A DNA stretch of 49,906 nucleotides. It comes from an uncultured Clostridia bacterium (GTDB lineage: Bacteria; Bacillota; Clostridia; Oscillospirales; Ruminococcaceae). Each line of letters starts with the position of its first letter. Position 1 is the stretch's first letter. Below, piece after piece: positions 39,902 through 48,605 of this stretch. The notes below the pieces were generated by a model. That model was not told the DNA's origin. It saw nothing but the letters and a program-made list of their open reading frames with translations, and made no database searches. The stretch is from the NCBI GenBank assembly GCA_947383835.1, contig CANDEV010000020.1, positions 1 to 49,906 on the forward strand. Reading direction: 5' to 3'. The position numbers and the translations under genes are program-made.

Positions 39902-41134
39902 ATGAACATTTTCAGTAAAATAGCGGCAGGATTAAAAAAGACAAAGGACTCAATGATGGGCAAGCTTGAAGCCCTGATGAACTCCTTTACAAAGATCGAC
40001 GAGGACTTTTTCGAGGAGCTGGAGGAGCTTCTCATAACCTGCGATATAGGCGTGGAGACCTCCCTTGAAATATGCGGCGAGCTGCGTAAAAAGGTCAAGG
40101 AAAAGGGTCTGACCGAAACAGCGCAGCTTATGGACGAGCTGAAAGAAATTATTACCGAAATGCTTGGTGAGGATAAGTGTATCGACACGTCCTCAAAGCC
40201 CGCTGTGATACTTGTTATAGGCGTGAACGGCGCAGGAAAGACAACCACTATCGGTAAGCTTGCGGCTCGGTACAAAAACGATGGAAAGAACGTCCTTGTA
40301 GCGGCGGCGGACACTTTCCGTGCGGCGGCTATCGAACAGCTTGAAGTCTGGACTCAGCGTGCAGGCGTAGATATAGTAAAGCACGCAGAAGGTTCCGACC
40401 CTGCTGCGGTGGTTTTCGACGCGGTAACGGCTGCAAAGGCGAGAGACGTGGACGTGCTTATCTGTGACACTGCGGGACGTCTCCACAACAAGAAAAATCT
40501 CATGGACGAGCTGAAAAAAATAAGCCGTATCGTAAATCAGCAAGCAGAGGGCTGTTCCTTAGAAACCCTGCTCGTACTTGACGCGACCACGGGTCAGAAC
40601 GCCGTAAATCAAGCGAAGCTTTTCGGCGAGACTGCGGATATTACGGGAATTGTTCTCACAAAGCTTGACGGCACGGCAAAGGGCGGCATAATAATTTCAA
40701 TTCACCGCGAGCTGGGAATTCCCGTAAAGCTTGTGGGCGTTGGCGAAAAGCTTGACGATTTGCAGGACTTCCATGCCCGTGATTTTGTGGACGCGCTGTT
40801 TGAGACAGATACCGATTTTGATTATAATTACGAGCGTTTGAACGATACTGATTCCGAGGAAGAAATCGACATTATTTCCGAGGAAGAACTGTCCGAAGTG
40901 ATTTCGGAGGACGCCGAAATAGAGGAAATTCCCGAGAGCATTTTTGAGACAGAGGAAGAAACCGAAACAGAAGAATTTTCAGAAGAAGCTCCCGAAATTG
41001 ATACGGAAACAGAGCAAAGCGGCGAGTCGGAGAAAAAGAGCCTTAAAGACGGCAAATTTGGATTTTTGTTCAAGGAGATTACATTTGGCAAGAAGAAAAA
41101 AGGAGATAACGACGAGAAAAGTGAGGACGAGTGA
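39902..41134 (+). CDS. ftsY: Signal recognition particle receptor FtsY with C-terminal acidic tail
   Basis: 410 residues. NG domain: four-helix N part (1-95), P-loop GVNGAGKTTT (107-116), DTFRAAA (137-143), DTAGR (189-193), TKLDGTAKGG (253-262) and GEKLDDLQDF (281-290). The enzyme core ends near residue 301. A further 109 residues follow: a very acidic stretch (Glu/Asp with Ser/Thr, about 302-375) and then a Lys-rich end (KKSLKDGKFGF, FGKKKKGD). Normal FtsY carries its acidic A domain at the N-terminus; here it is C-terminal, and the N-terminus starts directly with the membrane-active helix. It docks SRP-ribosome complexes to the membrane. ATG 39902 follows AAGGAGG. Confidence 0.95.
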   Translation: MNIFSKIAAGLKKTKDSMMGKLEALMNSFTKIDEDFFEELEELLITCDIGVETSLEICGELRKKVKEKGLTETAQLMDELKEIITEMLGEDKCIDTSSKPAVILVIGVNGAGKTTTIGKLAARYKNDGKNVLVAAADTFRAAAIEQLEVWTQRAGVDIVKHAEGSDPAAVVFDAVTAAKARDVDVLICDTAGRLHNKKNLMDELKKISRIVNQQAEGCSLETLLVLDATTGQNAVNQAKLFGETADITGIVLTKLDGTAKGGIIISIHRELGIPVKLVGVGEKLDDLQDFHARDFVDALFETDTDFDYNYERLNDTDSEEEIDIISEEELSEVISEDAEIEEIPESIFETEEETETEEFSEEAPEIDTETEQSGESEKKSLKDGKFGFLFKEITFGKKKKGDNDEKSEDE

Positions 41135-41137
41135 TAT

Positions 41138-42220
41138 ATGAAATACACATCTGTAAACGAACCGAATGAGTTTTCATTTCACGATGCGTATATAGAAAAA
41201 ATACGCGTTGAGGGGAATGATATGATATGGACGGTTGAGTCTCCGAACGTGTCAAAATTTTCTTCACAAAACGAGTACGATAAAGCTATGTGCATAGATT
41301 TATCGGAGGTTATTTTTAAAAATTATCGTATTGTTTCTGTGATTGACGCGGCGCATAAGCGGTATAGCTGCGGAGACTTGCTTGACGTTCCCGAAAAAAG
41401 ACTGACAGAAAATGAAACGGCTGATTTTCTCACAAAATTCATATCCGAAGATATAGGATACGTGTATAGTCTTGAAAGATTTAATTCCGTCGATGGACAT
41501 ATGATAGAAACCTTGATTTATTTTGCAAATGATGTATATAAATTTCCTGTTCTGAAAATTTTCTGCACTGATTTTATTGTGAGCTGGGATAATTTTGACG
41601 GAGAAGCATGGTTTGAGAGCGAAGAATTGAAATCTCCAAAAGAGGAAAAACCCGAAAAAATAATTCTTGCAACAAATAACAAAAACAAACTCCGCGAGGT
41701 TCGGGAAATTCTCGAACCTGCGGGAATTGAAGTCCTTTCCCAATCCGAAGCGGGAGCTGATATAGAGGTGGAGGAAAACGGCAAGACCTTTGCAGAAAAC
41801 GCCTGCTTGAAAGCTAAAGCTGTCTTTGATATGACGGGACTTCCCGTTATCGCCGACGACAGCGGTCTGGAGGTGGACGCTCTGGACGGCGCTCCCGGAA
41901 TTTTTTCAGCGCGGTACGCTCCCGAAGGACAGCGAAAAAAACGTCTTTTGGAGGAACTGAAAAACGTCTCCGATGAGAAAAGGGGAGCGAATTTCACTTG
42001 CTGCATTTGCTATATCGACAAGGAGGGAGAAGCCCGCTATTTTACGGGAAAGGTTTTCGGAAAAATCGGCTATGAGAACCGCGGTACAAACGGCTTCGGC
42101 TACGACCAGATATTTATGTACGGCGACAAGTCCTTTGCTGAAATGTCTGCCGAGGAAAAAAACGAGGTCAGCCACAGAGCCAATGCGCTTAAACAATTAA
42201 AGGATTTTTTCTGCAATTAA
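41138..42220 (+). CDS. rdgB: Fusion of unknown N-terminal domain and RdgB/HAM1 XTP/dITP pyrophosphatase
   Basis: 360 residues. Residues 173-360 are a complete RdgB: IILATNNKNKLREVREIL (175-192), ADDSGLEVDALDGAPGIFSARYA, and NRGTNGFGYDQIF, EMSAEEKNEVSHRANAL. It hydrolyses ITP, XTP and dITP to keep them out of nucleic acids. Residues 1-165 are a separate domain (FSFHDAYIEKIRVEGNDMIW, CIDLSEVIF, VSWDNFDGEAWFE) that I do not know from RdgB; it resembles small beta-rich proteins of the immunity-like or DUF type. The joint is a charged linker, EELKSPKEEKPEK. Starts three bases after ftsY and is in the same operon. Confidence 0.9.
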   Translation: MKYTSVNEPNEFSFHDAYIEKIRVEGNDMIWTVESPNVSKFSSQNEYDKAMCIDLSEVIFKNYRIVSVIDAAHKRYSCGDLLDVPEKRLTENETADFLTKFISEDIGYVYSLERFNSVDGHMIETLIYFANDVYKFPVLKIFCTDFIVSWDNFDGEAWFESEELKSPKEEKPEKIILATNNKNKLREVREILEPAGIEVLSQSEAGADIEVEENGKTFAENACLKAKAVFDMTGLPVIADDSGLEVDALDGAPGIFSARYAPEGQRKKRLLEELKNVSDEKRGANFTCCICYIDKEGEARYFTGKVFGKIGYENRGTNGFGYDQIFMYGDKSFAEMSAEEKNEVSHRANALKQLKDFFCN

Positions 42221-42275
42221 AACAATGCAAACGGGCGGACAATGTCCGCCTATAAAAATATTAGGAGGAACTGTT

Positions 42276-44822
42276 ATGAAGCTTCTTGCAATCGACGGCA
42301 ACAGTATTATGAACCGCGCCTTTTACGGCATAAAAATGCTGTCAAATAAAAACGGCGTGTACACAAATGCAATCACAGGATTTATGAACATTTATCTTTC
42401 TGTGATAAAGGACATTGAACCTGACGGTGTGGCTGTGGCGTTCGACCTGCGCGCCCCCACTTTCCGTCACAAGGCGGTGGACAGCTACAAAGCCAACCGT
42501 CACGGTATGCCCGATGAACTTGCACAGCAAATGCCGATGATCAAGGAGCTTCTTATTTCCTTGGGAATAAAGATCGTGGAGTGCGAGGGCTTTGAGGCGG
42601 ACGATGTTCTCGGCACACTTTCAAAGCTTTGCGCCGACTCAAAGGGGGAATGCTACGTCCTGACAGGGGACAGGGACTCACTCCAGCTTATCAACGACAA
42701 TGTTACCGTGCTGCTCCATACTACAAAGGGGACGGTTCGCTACAATGAGGAAAAATTTACCGAGGATTACGGAATTGCGCCTATCGAGCTTATCGACCTG
42801 AAAGCCTTAATGGGGGACAGCTCCGACAATATCAGCGGCGTTAAGGGTATCGGCGAAAAGACCGCAACTCAGCTTATCAAGGACTATCACACCGTTGAAC
42901 AGCTTTATTCGGCGCTTGAAAGCGGCGGGGTAACTGCCACAAAATCGGTGCTTGCGAAGCTTGAAGCGGGAAAAGCCGACGCGGAGCAAAGCAAGTGGCT
43001 TGCAACTATTGTGAAAAACGCGCCCATAGATATGAATACGGAGGCATATAAAATCGGCTTTGTAAATGAGGAAAAGGTCTCCGCTCTGCTTACGGGACTT
43101 GAAATGTTCAAGCTGCTGGAGCGGCTCAAGATCAAGCCCTCAGCGGTCACGGAAAATGTTCGGACTGTCTCTGCTCCGACTAAAAAGAGCTATGAAACAG
43201 CAGGAGAATTTTCGGGAAATATTACCGAATTGGAGGAGGCGGCTTTCGTTTTTAAGGATAGTATTATGCAGCTTCTCCCAACAAACGATGAAAAGATTTA
43301 TACCGTTTCGGAAAAGTCCGCACAGCTTGACTTCCTATCTTCCGACTGCAAAAAAATCACGGTTGGAGCAAAGCCCGTGTACCGTTTCTGTATCGAAAAC
43401 GGCAGGGAACTTAAAAATGTTATCGCTGACGCTGATATTTTAGGGTATGTCCTGAACACCAATTCCGCGGAGTATTCCGTGGAGAGAATGTGTGCGGAGT
43501 ACGGCATTCCCGCTTATGAGGACTTGGGGGAATTTGCGGAAATTGCAGCGTTAGCAAGTCTTGCTCCCGTAATGCTTGCGGAGGTGGAAAAACAGGGCAT
43601 GACATGGCTCCTGAACGAGATAGAGCTGCCCCTCACCGAAGTTTTGGCGAGTATGGAGCATTACGGCGTAAGGGTGGACAGCGACGGTATAAAGCGTTTC
43701 GGGGAAAATCTTACCGAGGAAATGACAGCTATCGAGCAGCAAATATATTTCATGGCGGGACACGAATTTAACATCGGTTCTCCCAAGCAGCTTGGCGTTG
43801 TTTTGTTCGAGGAAATGGGACTTCCTACAGGCAAGAAAACCAAAACAGGGTATTCCACAAACGCGGACGTGCTTGAAAACCTCCGCGACAAGCATGAAAT
43901 TGTGGACTTGATATTGCAGTACCGCCAGCTTTCAAAGCTTAACTCCACCTATGTAGAGGGTCTTTTAAAGGTGGTTGCCGAGGACGGCAGGGTACACAGC
44001 CTCTTTAAGCAGACCGAGACCCGCACGGGAAGAATCTCCTCCGCAGAGCCGAATGTGCAGAATATACCCGTCCGCACAGAGCTGGGCAGAAATATGCGTA
44101 AATTTTTTGTTGCAGACGAGGGTTACACGCTTTTGGATGCGGACTACAGCCAAATTGAATTGAGAATTCTCGCCCACATGAGCGGCGACAAAAATATGCA
44201 GGACGGCTTTGCTAACGGCATGGATATCCACACCTCTACAGCAGCGCAGGTTTTCGATATGCCTGCGGATATGGTGACTTCCGAAATGCGCCGCGCGGCA
44301 AAGGCGGTAAATTTCGGCATTGTTTACGGTATCGGTGCGTTCTCACTTTCAAAGGACATCGGCGTTACCGTTGCCGAGGCGGACAGGTACATCAAAAATT
44401 ATCTTGCTAAGTACCCAAATGTTTCCCGTTTTATGGACGACACCGTTTCAAATGCCAAGGAAAAAGGCTATGCCGTGACAATGTTCGGTCGCCGCAGACC
44501 TATCCCCGAGCTTAAAAATTCCAACAAAAACGTGCAGGCTTTCGGCAAGCGGGCGGCAATGAACGCCCCCGTGCAGGGTACTGCGGCGGACATAATCAAA
44601 ATTGCAATGATAAAGGTGTACAAGCGGCTCAAAGCTGAAAACCTTGAAGCGCGTCTTATCTTGCAGGTGCATGACGAGCTTATCATTGAGGTAAGCGAAA
44701 AGGATGCGGAACGTGCGGCGGCAGTCCTCGGCGAGGAAATGCGAAATGCTGCGGTTTTAGATGTACCGCTCACGGCGGACGTTTCTCAGGGCAGGACTTG
44801 GTACGATGCAAAACAAGGATGA
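42276..44822 (+). CDS. polA: DNA polymerase I
   Basis: 848 residues from ATG 42276 with AGGAGG upstream; a longer frame from 42225 has none. 5'-nuclease domain at the N-terminus (LAIDGNSIMNRAFYG, GFEADDVLGTL, TGDRDSLQLI, GVKGIGEKTA). The middle 3'-5' exonuclease region lacks the DxE and other catalytic motifs, as in Bacillus and Taq. Polymerase motifs A (LDADYSQIELRILAHMSGD), B (RRAAKAVNFGIVYGIGAFS) and C (LQVHDELIIEV) are intact. It fills gaps and removes RNA primers. Confidence 0.97.
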   Translation: MKLLAIDGNSIMNRAFYGIKMLSNKNGVYTNAITGFMNIYLSVIKDIEPDGVAVAFDLRAPTFRHKAVDSYKANRHGMPDELAQQMPMIKELLISLGIKIVECEGFEADDVLGTLSKLCADSKGECYVLTGDRDSLQLINDNVTVLLHTTKGTVRYNEEKFTEDYGIAPIELIDLKALMGDSSDNISGVKGIGEKTATQLIKDYHTVEQLYSALESGGVTATKSVLAKLEAGKADAEQSKWLATIVKNAPIDMNTEAYKIGFVNEEKVSALLTGLEMFKLLERLKIKPSAVTENVRTVSAPTKKSYETAGEFSGNITELEEAAFVFKDSIMQLLPTNDEKIYTVSEKSAQLDFLSSDCKKITVGAKPVYRFCIENGRELKNVIADADILGYVLNTNSAEYSVERMCAEYGIPAYEDLGEFAEIAALASLAPVMLAEVEKQGMTWLLNEIELPLTEVLASMEHYGVRVDSDGIKRFGENLTEEMTAIEQQIYFMAGHEFNIGSPKQLGVVLFEEMGLPTGKKTKTGYSTNADVLENLRDKHEIVDLILQYRQLSKLNSTYVEGLLKVVAEDGRVHSLFKQTETRTGRISSAEPNVQNIPVRTELGRNMRKFFVADEGYTLLDADYSQIELRILAHMSGDKNMQDGFANGMDIHTSTAAQVFDMPADMVTSEMRRAAKAVNFGIVYGIGAFSLSKDIGVTVAEADRYIKNYLAKYPNVSRFMDDTVSNAKEKGYAVTMFGRRRPIPELKNSNKNVQAFGKRAAMNAPVQGTAADIIKIAMIKVYKRLKAENLEARLILQVHDELIIEVSEKDAERAAAVLGEEMRNAAVLDVPLTADVSQGRTWYDAKQG

Positions 44823-44876
44823 GCCTTGACCCATATCACCTCCAGTGTTAATTGTCATAGATTTTAACTGTGAAAA

Positions 44877-44893
44877 GCCCCCTCAAAGGGGGC
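44877..44893. repeat. Short hairpin after polA
   Basis: GCCCCCT, loop CAA, AGGGGGC. No T-run follows directly, so it is a weak terminator candidate or leader hairpin of the next gene. Confidence 0.4.
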
Positions 44894-44924
44894 GGGAAAA
44901 TTGATTTTTATTTTTGAGGTTATT

Positions 44925-45434
44925 ATGACGAAAAAATTTGATAAATTGTCCGCGCTGATACTGGAATTCACAGCGTACAGCTTTATCGGCTGGGCGTATG
45001 AGACTGTCCTCACATCGGCGGTGTGGGGACGCTACGCCGAACGGGGCTGGCTGCATCTGCCGATATGTCCCATATATGGCTTCTGCGCACTTGCCCTGCT
45101 GCTGATTTTGCGCAAGATAAAAAATCCGTTTCTGATTTTTTTGGCGGGAACAGCCGTTACAACTGCTGCCGAGCTTGCAGCCTCATACGTTCTGGACTTG
45201 TTTATAGATGATCCGCTTTGGGATTATGACAACTGGGCGTTTAATTTTCAGGGACGTATCGCCCTCGGCAGCAGCATTATTTTCGGGGTACTGTGTGTGC
45301 TGCTGATGAAAGTCCTGCACCCCTCCGCGGCGTATCTTGCGGACAAGGTCGGCGGCAGGGCGCTTAAAATAACTGCGGCGATAACACTTGCGGTAATCCT
45401 TACGGACACCGCTGCAACCCTTGCAGGACTGTAA
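44925..45434 (+). CDS. Putative membrane protein of the PF06541 (type IV ABC permease-like) family
   Basis: 169 residues from ATG 44925, with TGAGGT upstream. FTAYSFIGWAYETVLTSAVWGRYAERGWLHLPICPIYG is the strong family signature. Five membrane helices. Members are annotated as putative ABC transporter permeases but usually lack partners, and no ATPase is adjacent here. Function uncertain. Confidence 0.85.
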   Translation: MTKKFDKLSALILEFTAYSFIGWAYETVLTSAVWGRYAERGWLHLPICPIYGFCALALLLILRKIKNPFLIFLAGTAVTTAAELAASYVLDLFIDDPLWDYDNWAFNFQGRIALGSSIIFGVLCVLLMKVLHPSAAYLADKVGGRALKITAAITLAVILTDTAATLAGL

Positions 45435-45456
45435 AAATACATAGGAGAATTTTAGA

Positions 45457-45963
45457 ATGAACGAAATTGTAAAAATGCTGAAAATACAGTACGAGGACAG
45501 CTATAAAATGCTGAAAAGCGTGGTTGAAATTTGCCCCGGCGAGCTTTGGAAAGCGGACAACAACGGCATGCCGATCTGGAACAATGTTATCCACGCGCTT
45601 ATGGGGAGCGATTTTTGGCTAAGACTTGATTATATGGAGGATTTCCGTTCCTGCTTCGATATTCCCGAAAATTTGCGGGACAAGCTGTACCGTGACGAAT
45701 GGTGCGGCGAAAGCGACGGCTTTATGACAAAGGAACAGATAATGGACTGCTTTAAAGCTTTTGATGTAAAAAAGGATAAATTTTTCGATTTGCTGAACGA
45801 TGAAACGCTTTGCCGAAAGATACGCGAGGATATGGACTTTACCTATCTTAGCGTGATATGCGCCCAAATACGTCACATTATGTGTCACGTGGGAATTTGT
45901 CAGGACGCTATAACCGCTTTCGGCGGCGTGGATATTCCATGGATAGCGTTCGGTGAAAATTAA
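45457..45963 (+). CDS. DinB-like four-helix protein
   Basis: 168 residues. PIWNNVIHALMGSDFWLRL and CAQIRHIMCHVGICQD place His residues in the positions of the DinB/YfiT metal-binding helices (H47, H136, H140 approximate). This superfamily includes thiol-dependent transferases; the substrate is unknown. Ribosome binding site TAGGAGAA. Confidence 0.7.
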   Translation: MNEIVKMLKIQYEDSYKMLKSVVEICPGELWKADNNGMPIWNNVIHALMGSDFWLRLDYMEDFRSCFDIPENLRDKLYRDEWCGESDGFMTKEQIMDCFKAFDVKKDKFFDLLNDETLCRKIREDMDFTYLSVICAQIRHIMCHVGICQDAITAFGGVDIPWIAFGEN

Positions 45964-45984
45964 ACATAATAGGGGGATTTTAAA

Positions 45985-46425
45985 ATGAAAATAAGCAAAA
46001 AAACAGTAATTGCATTGAGCATAATCGTACCAATATTGGCACTCGTTTTGTTCTTTGTATTATGGTTCAACCAAAAGCCGAATTTTTCAAAATATCACTC
46101 GTATGCAGTCATAACGGACAACGGTATTGTATCTCTTAATGACGAGCAGTTTCAGCAAATTTCACAAGGGTATGCAAATGAAGAGACAATAGAGTACAAC
46201 TGGTTAAAAAGCGGAGGTTATGGTTCGGGGCATAAGTTGATTTTATATAAATCTTACGATATGAGCGGAAATTGTGTTACTATGTACACAGGAGTATCAT
46301 ATCCCGTATCGGAGATGTATTTAGGCGGCAAATGCTTTGTATTTGATAGCAGCAAGCCTATTAACATTGCAGATGAGATTATTCAAGAAGCAATTGCACA
46401 ATCAGAAAGCGAGCGGGAAGTATGA
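45985..46425 (+). CDS. Hypothetical membrane-anchored protein
   Basis: 146 residues. One N-terminal membrane anchor (VIALSIIVPILALVLFFVLW, residues 9-28) without signal cleavage site, then about 115 residues outside the membrane. AGGGGG precedes ATG. The stop overlaps the start of dusB by four bases (ATGA). No family recognised. Confidence 0.75.
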   Translation: MKISKKTVIALSIIVPILALVLFFVLWFNQKPNFSKYHSYAVITDNGIVSLNDEQFQQISQGYANEETIEYNWLKSGGYGSGHKLILYKSYDMSGNCVTMYTGVSYPVSEMYLGGKCFVFDSSKPINIADEIIQEAIAQSESEREV

Positions 46426-47396
46426 ACAGCATTTCAATAGGCAAAGTAAAAATCGAAAAAACCGCCGCCCTTGCGCCAATGGCTTCCGTTGCGGACAGAG
46501 CCTACCGCGCGCTCTGCAAGGAAAACGGCGCGGCATATATGGTGTCGGAGATGATCTCCGCAAAGGGACTTTGCTACTCCGACCGCAAGACCGAGGAGCT
46601 TTGTACAGTCCTTGACAGCGAACGCCCCTACGCCTTACAGCTTTTCGGGGACGATCCTCATTTTATCGCCGAAGCGGCAAAGCGGCTTATGGAGTACCGT
46701 CCCGACATTATCGACATAAATATGGGCTGCCCCGTCCCCAAGGTCGCGGGCAACGGAGCAGGTTCGGCGCTTATGAAAAATCCCGACCTTGCGGCGGAAA
46801 TAGTCAGAGCGGCGGCTGAAGCAGTACCCGTCCCCATAACCGCAAAAATCCGCAAGGGCTGGGACGAAAACCATGTCAACGCCGTTGAGCTTGCAAAGGC
46901 TTTGGAGCAGGCAGGCGCGGCGGCAATAGCAGTCCACGGTCGGACGAAAAATCAGATGTACCACGGCAAAGCCGACTGGGATATAATCCGACAAGTTAAA
47001 GCGGCAGTGCAAATTCCCGTCATCGGCAACGGCGACGTGACTTCCCCCGAAACGGCAGCGGCTATGTACCGCGAAACAGGCTGCGACCTCGTCATGATAG
47101 GTAGGGGCAGCTACGGAAAACCGTGGATATTTTCGCAAGTGCGGCACTATCTCGAAACGGGAGAACTGCTCCCCGAACCAAGCCTTGAAGCGCGTCTTGA
47201 AATGATGTGCCGACAGGTGGAATTGGCGGTGCAGTACAAGGGTGAGCGTATCGGCATGAGCGAGGCAAGGCGGCAGTGCGCCTACTATTTAAAGGGTATG
47301 CCGGGAGCGGCGGCGCTCCGAAATAAATGCGGAAAATTAAGCAGCTTGGACGATCTGCGGGAGCTGTGCGGCGAGGTTTTGAAAAGCAATGAGTGA
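46422..47396 (+). CDS. dusB: tRNA-dihydrouridine synthase DusB
   Basis: 324 residues. Dus hallmarks: APMASVADRAYRALCKENGA, SEMISAKGLCYS (catalytic Cys region), DIINMGCP-type NMGCPVPKVAGNGAGSALM, ITAKIRKGWD, HGRTKNQMYHGKADW, and IGNGDVTSPETA with IGRGSYGKPW (FMN phosphate site). It reduces uridine in tRNA D loops with FMN and NADPH. The ATG overlaps the previous stop, and its end overlaps rimI by 8 bases, so the three genes are co-translated. Confidence 0.94.
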   Translation: MNSISIGKVKIEKTAALAPMASVADRAYRALCKENGAAYMVSEMISAKGLCYSDRKTEELCTVLDSERPYALQLFGDDPHFIAEAAKRLMEYRPDIIDINMGCPVPKVAGNGAGSALMKNPDLAAEIVRAAAEAVPVPITAKIRKGWDENHVNAVELAKALEQAGAAAIAVHGRTKNQMYHGKADWDIIRQVKAAVQIPVIGNGDVTSPETAAAMYRETGCDLVMIGRGSYGKPWIFSQVRHYLETGELLPEPSLEARLEMMCRQVELAVQYKGERIGMSEARRQCAYYLKGMPGAAALRNKCGKLSSLDDLRELCGEVLKSNE

Positions 47397-47832
47397 AATT
47401 ATCATAAAAAAAGCGGAACGGCAGGACGTCCCCGAAATCGCTGAAATTGAGCGGAAATCTATACCCGAACCGTGGAGCGAAGCGGCTTTCGCGGCGGCTC
47501 TTTCGGACGAAAAAGCGGTAACCTTAGCGGCGTTCTCGGACAGCGTTTTGTGCGGATTTATAACAGGCGTATATCTGCTTGATACGGCAGATATTTACAG
47601 CGTTGCGGTGTCCGAAGAGTACCGCGAAAAAGGCGTTGGCAAACGTCTTTTGGAGGAATTTTTCTCCGCACTTCCCAATGATGTTCAAGCCGTAAATTTA
47701 GAGGTCAGGGAGAGTAATTTTCCCGCAATAAATCTGTACAAAAAATTCGGCTTCGAGGCGGTGGGACTGCGCAAGGATTTTTACCGCGAACCGAGGGAAA
47801 ACGCCGTATTGATGACAAAAATTTTGTGTTGA
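47389..47832 (+). CDS. rimI: Ribosomal protein S18-alanine N-acetyltransferase RimI
   Basis: 147 residues, GNAT fold: DIYSVAVSEEYREKGVGKRLLEEF holds the acetyl-CoA motif, and NLEVRESNFPAINLYKKFGFEAVGLRKDFYR is typical of RimI. It acetylates the S18 N-terminus or related targets. In many Firmicutes it neighbours tsaB and tsaD; here it is followed by a scarred segment, then tsaD. Overlaps dusB. Confidence 0.88.
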   Translation: MSEIIIKKAERQDVPEIAEIERKSIPEPWSEAAFAAALSDEKAVTLAAFSDSVLCGFITGVYLLDTADIYSVAVSEEYREKGVGKRLLEEFFSALPNDVQAVNLEVRESNFPAINLYKKFGFEAVGLRKDFYREPRENAVLMTKILC

Positions 47833-47857
47833 CAAAAAAAGTATTATATGTTAAAAT
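47829..47857 (+). promoter_or_regulatory. Promoter downstream of rimI
   Basis: TTGACA (47829-47834), 17-base spacer, TAAAAT (47852-47857). It begins in the rimI stop and serves the leader and RNHCP remnant, and perhaps tsaD now. Confidence 0.75.
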
Positions 47858-47930
47858 AATGATATGGACGTGTAAAAATTCGTTCAAATAAGCAGGAAAG
47901 GAGAATATCTATATGATGAACAGTAAATAT

Positions 47931-47999
47931 GCGATAGCGGTCACTCGGGAGGTTTATCGCAAATAATCCCAAGTGATGCGCCGATAATGCCTCCCAAAG
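47931..47999 (+). promoter_or_regulatory. Leader with competing hairpins
   Basis: Three stems overlap: GCGATA/TATCGC, TCACTCGGGA/TCCCAAGTGA (one mismatch), and GGGAGG-TTATCG/CGATAA-CCTCCC. They cannot all form at once. The region lies between a promoter and the TTG start of the RNHCP remnant. It also contains a short frame of 18 codons from ATG 47914. Could be an attenuator or decayed sequence. Confidence 0.35.
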
Positions 48000-48025
48000 G
48001 CACAATATTTTTGGGAGGACTTAAA

Positions 48026-48163
48026 TTGAATAAAAAAAACTTTTGCTTTACCTGCCGTGTTTGCGGGACTCTTGTTTCCGCCGAAGGAGCGGGTACGGAA
48101 CACAGAAACCATTGTCCCGTGTGCCTTTCAAGCGTTTTCCCGAAATTTCCGTTACCGGCATAG
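48026..48163 (+). pseudogene. 5' remnant of an RNHCP-domain protein gene
   Basis: From TTG 48026 (GGGAGGA upstream) the frame reads NKKNFCFTCRVCGTLVSAEG then GTEHRNHCPVCLSS, the treble-clef RNHCP zinc domain start. After about 35 residues the match ends (near 48137) and the frame stops at 48163. The full family is about 90 or more residues. The 3' part was replaced by methyltransferase sequence. Confidence 0.75.
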
Positions 48164-48600
48164 ACTTTACAAAAGCAATGCTGGACAGGCTTTCGGAAAA
48201 ATACTCGGATAAAAATATTACTCTGATAAACGGAGATTATTTCAGTACCGACTTAGGGCGTGAACACTTCGATGCGGCAATTTCCTTTCAGACAATGCAC
48301 CATTTTAGCCATGAAATGAAAATTGGGCTTTACAAGAAGATACGTAATTCTCTGAAAAGCGGCGGCGTTTATATTGAGTGCGACTATATGGTTGAAACAC
48401 AGTCGGAGGAGGAGCATTGGTACGCTGAAAATGCCCGTATACGAAAAGAACTGAACATTCCCGAAAATGAGTTTTATCATTTTGACACGCCCTGCACAAC
48501 TGAAAATCAGATAAAAATGTTCCTTACTGCGGGATTTGCAAGCGCTGAAAATGTGTACCGAGTTGGAAATACAACAATTATTACTGCGAAAAAGGACTGA
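48130..48600 (+). pseudogene. 3' remnant of a SAM-dependent methyltransferase gene
   Basis: The frame from about 48130 to 48600 reads ISVTGIDFTKAMLDRLSEKY, INGDYFSTDLGREHFDAAIS, FQTMHHFSHEMKIGLYKKIR and YIECDYMV, a class I methyltransferase from motif II on. The N-terminal helix and SAM loop (motif I, GxGxG) are absent. A frame from ATG 48043 includes it but its first 30 codons are the RNHCP sequence in another frame, so I reject it as a real gene. Possibly translated as an unnatural hybrid. Confidence 0.75.
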
Positions 48601-48605
48601 TAAAA

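Noticed and set aside
48043..48600. 185-codon frame as a complete methyltransferase
   Set aside because: Its first 30 codons are the RNHCP gene read in another frame and the SAM-binding motif I is missing.
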